Origin: Streptomyces sp. Edi4 | GTDB taxonomy: Bacteria; Actinomycetota; Actinomycetes; Streptomycetales; Streptomycetaceae | Assembly (NCBI RefSeq): GCF_040253615.1 | Contig: NZ_JBEJGY010000004.1 | Coordinates: forward strand, 4,774,001-4,838,000 | DNA: 64,000 nucleotides | Reading direction: 5' to 3' | Shown: positions 59,663-64,000 of the stretch, piece by piece | How positions within the stretch are numbered: the first letter of the stretch is position 1 | Layout of the letters: every line of letters starts with the position of its first letter | Made by a program: the position numbers and the translations under genes | Notes under the pieces: generated by a model | The model's database searches: none | What the model was told of the DNA's origin: nothing | The model's input: the letters and a program-made list of their open reading frames with translations, nothing else

Positions 59663-60721
59663 TCAGGAGGACGGGGCCGGGGCCAGCATCTGCTTGCTGA
59701 TCCACTCCATGGTGCCTTCGCCCATGCCCTCCACGTAGGTGTGGGCGTTGTGCGTGCCGTTCTGGATCATCTGGAGTCGGGTCTTCACCGGGCCCTTGCC
59801 GTACGTCTCGATGAACTGCTTCACCTTGGGTATGACCGTGGTCTCCTTGGTGCCGACCTGGAAGGCGAGCGCGACCTCGGGGCCCTTCTTGTCGATCAGG
59901 TCCTGGGCCAGCTTCTGCGGGTTGTTGGCCTGCTTCTCGGCGTCGTGGCCGGCCCACAGCGGGGAGTCGGGCACGATGTCCGGGCCCGAGGCGATCGCGG
60001 CCTTGAACAGGTCGGGCCGTTCGAGCACGGACTTCAGGCCGACGAACCCGCCGGACGAGGAGCCCATGAAGGCCCAGCCGTCGCGGGACTTGAAGGTGCG
60101 GAAGTTGGCCCGCACCAGGTCCGGCACGTCCTCGGTCATCCAGGTGCCCATCTTGGGCTGTCCCGGGATGTCGCTGCCGTCGTAGTAGTGCTTGGCGTCC
60201 GGGTTGAGGACCGGCATGACGACGATGAACGGCAGGCTCTTGCCGGTCTTGGACCAGGCGCTGATGCTGCTCTGGAGCTTGAGGTCGGTACCCATCCAGT
60301 AGTTCTTGGGGTAACCGTTTCCTCCCGGCAGCGCGATGAGCACCGGGAAGCCGCTGTTCTGGTACTGGGGGTCGAAGTACTGCTTGGGCGCCCACACCCA
60401 CACCTTGCCCGTGAACCCCGACTTCGCGCCCTTGAGCGTGGTCACGCCGATCTTGGTGCCGTCGCCCAGGGTGCTCTGCGTGGTGAACTCGGCCGTGGGG
60501 CCGGTCGGCAGCAGCGTCTGCGCGGCCGCGCCGTCCTTGGCGGAGGCGTCGCCGTTCTTCTCCCCGCTCTGCGCCGGCGCCTGGGCGGAGGCCCGGGCCG
60601 ACGGGCCGCTCGTCCCCGAGTCGAAGCTGACCGGCTTGCCCTCGTCCGAGCAGCCGGTGACCAGCACGACCGAGCCGATGACGGCGGCCCCTATCAGAGC
60701 GGCGGGACGGCGACGGTTCAT
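59663..60721 (-). CDS. lipoprotein esterase (esterase D / antigen 85-like alpha/beta hydrolase)
   Basis: This 352-residue lipoprotein has the lipobox VTGC near residue 24. A 50-residue Ala/Ser/Gly linker is followed by an esterase D-like domain. KVWVWAPKQYFDP, FPVLIALPGGNGYPKNYW, the nucleophile elbow GSSSGGFVG, and the histidine in GTHNAHTY are clear. GPDIVPDSPLWAG lies between. GGAG is 8 bases before the ATG at 60721. It probably hydrolyses or transfers acyl esters at the cell surface. Trehalose mycolyltransferase activity is unlikely, because Streptomyces lacks mycolic acids. It diverges from the EccC-like gene. Confidence 0.88.
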   Translation of the reverse strand: MNRRRPAALIGAAVIGSVVLVTGCSDEGKPVSFDSGTSGPSARASAQAPAQSGEKNGDASAKDGAAAQTLLPTGPTAEFTTQSTLGDGTKIGVTTLKGAKSGFTGKVWVWAPKQYFDPQYQNSGFPVLIALPGGNGYPKNYWMGTDLKLQSSISAWSKTGKSLPFIVVMPVLNPDAKHYYDGSDIPGQPKMGTWMTEDVPDLVRANFRTFKSRDGWAFMGSSSGGFVGLKSVLERPDLFKAAIASGPDIVPDSPLWAGHDAEKQANNPQKLAQDLIDKKGPEVALAFQVGTKETTVIPKVKQFIETYGKGPVKTRLQMIQNGTHNAHTYVEGMGEGTMEWISKQMLAPAPSS

Positions 60722-61076
60722 TTCGGGGGCTCCGTGCATCTGGGATCGGGGACAGCGGACGACGGGAAGGGAGAGGCGGCGGGGCGTCCGGGCGGGCCCG
60801 CGCGAAGGTAGGGGCGATTCAGCATGAACTACACCAGTCAAGAGTGCGGAATACGCCATTCGGTTCGCCACCCTCCCCCTCCACCCGCCCCATCCGGACG
60901 TGATCCCGCGCACGTGGGGGGGTGAAGGGGTGTGCCGGGGACGGGACACCGGGGGCCGGGGCCGCCCGGGCCCCGGCCCCGCACCCTCGGTCCTTCCGCG
61001 CCCGGGGCAGCCATTAGCCTCGGGTGGGCCAGAGCAGGGCGAAGGGCCGGGTGGCCGGCGGGGGAGGAAGACGACC
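60722..61076. other. divergent promoter region of esterase and EccC-like genes
   Basis: This is 355 bases long. It holds one strong GC hairpin (GGGGCCGGGGC near 60956 with GCCCCGGCCCC near 60971-60982) and an AT-richer patch at 60820-60865. No gene is supported. The Shine-Dalgarno GGGGAGGAAG of the right-hand gene is at 61061-61070. Confidence 0.4.
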
Positions 61077-64000
61077 ATGCGAGTCCTGGTGACCGTCGTA
61101 CAGGAGGGTGCACCTCCGTACGACGTCATGGTCAACGCCGACGACGACGCGGTCGCCCGGGACGTGGCGCAGGCGCTGGCCGCGTCGGGCGCGGGGCCGT
61201 GGCAGGCCGAACGCCCGTCGCAGGTGGTCGTGGCGCTGCCCGGGACCGTTCTCGATCAGCGGTACGGGGGCCGGAGCGCCGAGCCGGTCCTGTGGGCGGA
61301 CGGGCATCGCTGTGATCCGGACACCCCGGCCGGCCGGATCCTCCGGGACGGCATGCGGGTCTCGGTCGACGACTCCATAGGCCCGCTGCTGCGCAAGGGC
61401 GAGCCCGTGGGCTGGTACGAACTGCGCGTCGCCGGCGGCCCCGGTGCGGGGCGGATCGCCCGGCTCGCGGTCGGCACCGCGACGTTCGGGTCGGCCACGA
61501 CCTGCACCCTGGCGGCCCCCGACCCCGTGCTGGCGCCCGTCGCCGGACAGATCACCGTCGACGTCCGGGGCGGAGCGAGTCTCACCCCGCAGCACGGCTC
61601 CACGCTGCTCCTGGACGACGAGCCGGTCGAGGCCGCCCAGGACTGGCCGCTCGGCGGCGTCGTACGAGCGGGGGACTCGCTGTTCGTCCTGGACCGGGTA
61701 GGTGAACCGGACGCCCACCTGTCCGCGACCGGTGAGGGAGGTCTCGCCTACAACCGGCCGCCGCGGCTCTCCCCGGTGCGGCCCCGTCCCCGGCTCTCCG
61801 TGCCCGTCGAGCCGTCCAAAACCGAGCGCACCCGCTTCCAGACGATCTCCGCGCTCACCCCGATGATCTTCGGCCTGGTCATGTACTTCGTGACCAGACA
61901 GGTCTACATGCTGCTGTTCTGCGCGATGTCCCCGGTGATGATGCTGGGCCAGTGGATCAGCGACAATCGCGACGGCAAGCAGCGGAACAAGAAGTCGCTC
62001 AAGCAGTACAGGGGCGAACTCGCCGCCTACGAAGCCGAGTTGGCCCGTCTGGGCAAGGAGGACCAGCGCAACCGCAGGGCCGACAACCCCGACCCCGCGG
62101 AGGTGCTGCTCTTCGCCACCGGTCCCCGCCGCCGGCTGTGGGAGCGACGCCGTACCGACGTCGACGTCATGCGGCTGCGGGTCGGCGTGGGCACGCTGTA
62201 CGCCGACATCGAACTCGTCCACGGACAAGGCGCGGCCTACGGAGAGGAGCAGCCCGAACCGCCGCTCCTGTCCCACCTGCCGGTCACCCTGTCGTTCCCC
62301 GGGCTCGGCGTCGTCGGTGTCTCCGGCGACCGTCCGCGAGCGCTCGCCACCGCGCACTGGCTCGCGGTCCAGGCCGCCGTGCTGCACAGCCCCCGTGAGC
62401 TCTCCATAGTCTTCCTGGCGGCCTCCGCCCAGGCCGGAGCGGACTGGAACTGGGCGCACTGGCTGCCGCACGCCGCGCCGCAGCAGGGTCAGGACTGTGT
62501 CGCCCTGGTCGGCTGCGACAGCGAGGCGATCGCGCGACGCGTGAACGAACTCCTCAACGAGCTGGCCCGGCGCAAGGCCGCCCAGGAGAGTTCGGGCGCC
62601 ATGATGAGCGGCGCCCCGGGGGACGAGCCACACATTCTGCTCGTCCTGGACGGAGCACGGCTGCTGCGCCGCATGCCCGGCGTACCGCAGCTCCTCCAGG
62701 AGGGGCCGCGGCACGGGATCTTCGCGCTCTGCCTGGACGAGGACGACCGGCTGCTCCCCGAGGAGTGCAAGGCCGTCGTGTGCTGGACGCCGCGGTCGCC
62801 GACCCATGTGCAGTTGCGGGGCTCGGGCCTGGAATCGGTCGGCGATGTGCTGGCCGATCAGGTCGGCCCCGACTGGTGCGATCTGCTCGCCCGCTCCCTC
62901 GCCCCCGTCCGCGACGTCAGCCGGGACGACGCGGGCGGAGCTCTGCCCACCGCCGCCCGGCTGCTCAGCCTGCTCGACATGCCCGACCCGAGCGGCGCCG
63001 ACATCGAACGGATCTGGCGGGCCGGGGGCTCGACCACGGCGGCTCCCATCGGAATCGCGGCCGACGGCGTCTTCACCCTGGACATCCGCAGGGACGGCCC
63101 GCACGCGCTGGTGGCGGGTACGACCGGCGCCGGCAAGTCCGAACTCCTCCAGACGATCATCGCCTCGCTGGCCGTCGCCAACCGGCCCGACGCCCTCAAC
63201 TTCGTCCTCATCGACTACAAGGGCGGCAGCGCCTTCATGGACTGCGCCCGGCTTCCGCACACCGTCGGCATGGTCAGCGACCTCGACGCCCACCTCACCG
63301 AGCGGGCCCTCGCCTCGCTCGCGGCAGAACTGCACCGTCGCGAGACGATCCTCTTCAACACCGGCACCAAGGACATCGAGGACTACAACGACACCCGTAA
63401 ATTCCGCCCCGAACTGGAGCCGATGCCGCGGCTCGTCCTGGTCATCGACGAGTTCGCCTCGCTGGTCGCCGAACTTCCCGACTTCATCGCGGGCCTCGTC
63501 GACATCGCCCGCCGCGGCCGTTCACTCGGCGTGCATCTGGTGCTGGCGACCCAGCGTCCGGCCGGTGTCGTCAGCGCCGACATCCGGGCCAACACCAACC
63601 TGCGCATCGCGCTGCGCGTGACGGACGGCAGTGAGTCCATGGACGTCATCGACGCCGCGGACGCGGGCGCCATCGCCAAGTCCACCCCGGGCCGCGCCTA
63701 CGTACGCTCCGGCGCGCAGTCCCTGGTCGGTGTCCAGTCCGCCCGCATCGGTGGCCGCCGTCCGGCCACAGGCAAGAGCGGGCCCAAGGCGGTGCTCTCG
63801 CCGTTGCCCTGGACCGCGTTCAGTCGTCCGCTGCCGAGATCGGCGGAGTCGGAGGACGACGGCACGATGGTCACCGACCTGGCCGTACTCGTCGACGCGA
63901 TCAGGGGCGGCTCCGACACCATGGGGTTCCCGCCGCCCCGCAGTCCCTGGCTGCCCCCGCTGCCCGAGCACGTCACGCTCGAAGCGCTCACGGCCGCGGC
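61077..64000 (+). CDS. EccC-like FtsK/SpoIIIE ATPase, 3' end outside window
   Basis: At least 974 residues lie in the window; no stop is reached. An N-terminal region (about 1-240) has beta-rich repeats resembling ubiquitin/FHA-type modules (PYDVMVNADDDAVARDVAQA). Two membrane spans lie at about 258-292 (MIFGLVMYFVTRQVYMLLF). A first, degenerate ATPase-like domain follows (LSFPGLGVVGVSGDRPRALA), then a FtsK/SpoIIIE domain with Walker A GTTGAGKSE (681-689) and Walker B LVLVIDEFAS (Asp791-Glu792). ATQRPAGVVSADIRANTN follows. EccC proteins power type VII (ESX) secretion, but no esx, eccB, eccD or mycP gene is in the window. The ATG has GGGGAGGAAG upstream. The remaining ATPase domains presumably continue to the right. 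Confidence 0.87.
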   Translation, partial: MRVLVTVVQEGAPPYDVMVNADDDAVARDVAQALAASGAGPWQAERPSQVVVALPGTVLDQRYGGRSAEPVLWADGHRCDPDTPAGRILRDGMRVSVDDSIGPLLRKGEPVGWYELRVAGGPGAGRIARLAVGTATFGSATTCTLAAPDPVLAPVAGQITVDVRGGASLTPQHGSTLLLDDEPVEAAQDWPLGGVVRAGDSLFVLDRVGEPDAHLSATGEGGLAYNRPPRLSPVRPRPRLSVPVEPSKTERTRFQTISALTPMIFGLVMYFVTRQVYMLLFCAMSPVMMLGQWISDNRDGKQRNKKSLKQYRGELAAYEAELARLGKEDQRNRRADNPDPAEVLLFATGPRRRLWERRRTDVDVMRLRVGVGTLYADIELVHGQGAAYGEEQPEPPLLSHLPVTLSFPGLGVVGVSGDRPRALATAHWLAVQAAVLHSPRELSIVFLAASAQAGADWNWAHWLPHAAPQQGQDCVALVGCDSEAIARRVNELLNELARRKAAQESSGAMMSGAPGDEPHILLVLDGARLLRRMPGVPQLLQEGPRHGIFALCLDEDDRLLPEECKAVVCWTPRSPTHVQLRGSGLESVGDVLADQVGPDWCDLLARSLAPVRDVSRDDAGGALPTAARLLSLLDMPDPSGADIERIWRAGGSTTAAPIGIAADGVFTLDIRRDGPHALVAGTTGAGKSELLQTIIASLAVANRPDALNFVLIDYKGGSAFMDCARLPHTVGMVSDLDAHLTERALASLAAELHRRETILFNTGTKDIEDYNDTRKFRPELEPMPRLVLVIDEFASLVAELPDFIAGLVDIARRGRSLGVHLVLATQRPAGVVSADIRANTNLRIALRVTDGSESMDVIDAADAGAIAKSTPGRAYVRSGAQSLVGVQSARIGGRRPATGKSGPKAVLSPLPWTAFSRPLPRSAESEDDGTMVTDLAVLVDAIRGGSDTMGFPPPRSPWLPPLPEHVTLEALTAA

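Overview
The window is a stretch of a high-GC actinobacterial chromosome, almost certainly a Streptomyces or close relative. The evidence is the very strong third-position GC bias, frequent GTG starts, leaderless-looking promoters, WhiJ/AbaA-type HTH plus DUF397 genes, a class I lysyl-tRNA synthetase, and the futalosine-type menaquinone genes mqnA/mqnE/mqnP. No rRNA, intact tRNA, insertion sequence or CRISPR array was found. Most genes look chromosomal and housekeeping or regulatory, separated by unusually repeat-rich intergenic DNA.

Layout. 0.3-8.2 kb: secreted or lipoprotein DUF4232 proteins, a WhiJ/AbaA-like cassette (two DUF397 genes, a DUF5753 HTH gene, a divergent anti-sigma-like ATPase), a PLP aminotransferase, an HTH-cupin regulator, and a membrane-anchored HTH protein. 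8.2-16.6 kb: argS and lysS diverge, followed by a DUF2637 membrane protein, two DUF3558 lipoproteins and rtcB. 17-27.5 kb: a run of regulators (LuxR-like, MmyB-like, TetR, MarR) with small oxidoreductases, YnfA, a Mut7-C protein, two acetyltransferases and several tandem-repeat arrays. 27.5-34.1 kb: an ArsR plus Mg-type P-ATPase pair, then a molybdate import locus (HTH-TOBE regulator, ModA, fused ModB-ModC).

35-50 kb is the respiratory core. hemL and a histidine phosphatase form one pair. A cytochrome c maturation run follows (Tat lipoprotein deacetylase-like protein, ResA, CcdA, ResB, CcsB). Next come the late menaquinone genes (UbiD-like, MqnP, UbiX-like), an Lrp/AsnC regulator with a divergent 40-aa protein, and mqnE with an acetyltransferase and a DUF4229 protein. 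Haem, c-type cytochromes and menaquinone are all electron-transport components, so the grouping makes functional sense. mqnA lies about 10 kb further on; mqnB, mqnC and mqnD are not in the window.

50-64 kb: a four-cysteine leader peptide precedes a dicarboxylate/amino acid:cation symporter resembling cystine carriers, which suggests cysteine-responsive attenuation. It is followed by an acyltransferase, a secreted lipase, an AraC regulator divergent from an acyl-CoA ligase, a cold shock protein, mqnA, a lipoprotein esterase and the 5' part of an EccC-like FtsK/SpoIIIE ATPase that runs off the right edge.

The most interesting observations are the cysteine leader and symporter pair, an 18-bp perfect palindrome at the menaquinone operon promoter, a structured 14-bp repeat array between a monooxygenase and its divergent TetR regulator, and a family of GC-rich intergenic repeats that has expanded into a 66-bp tandem array.
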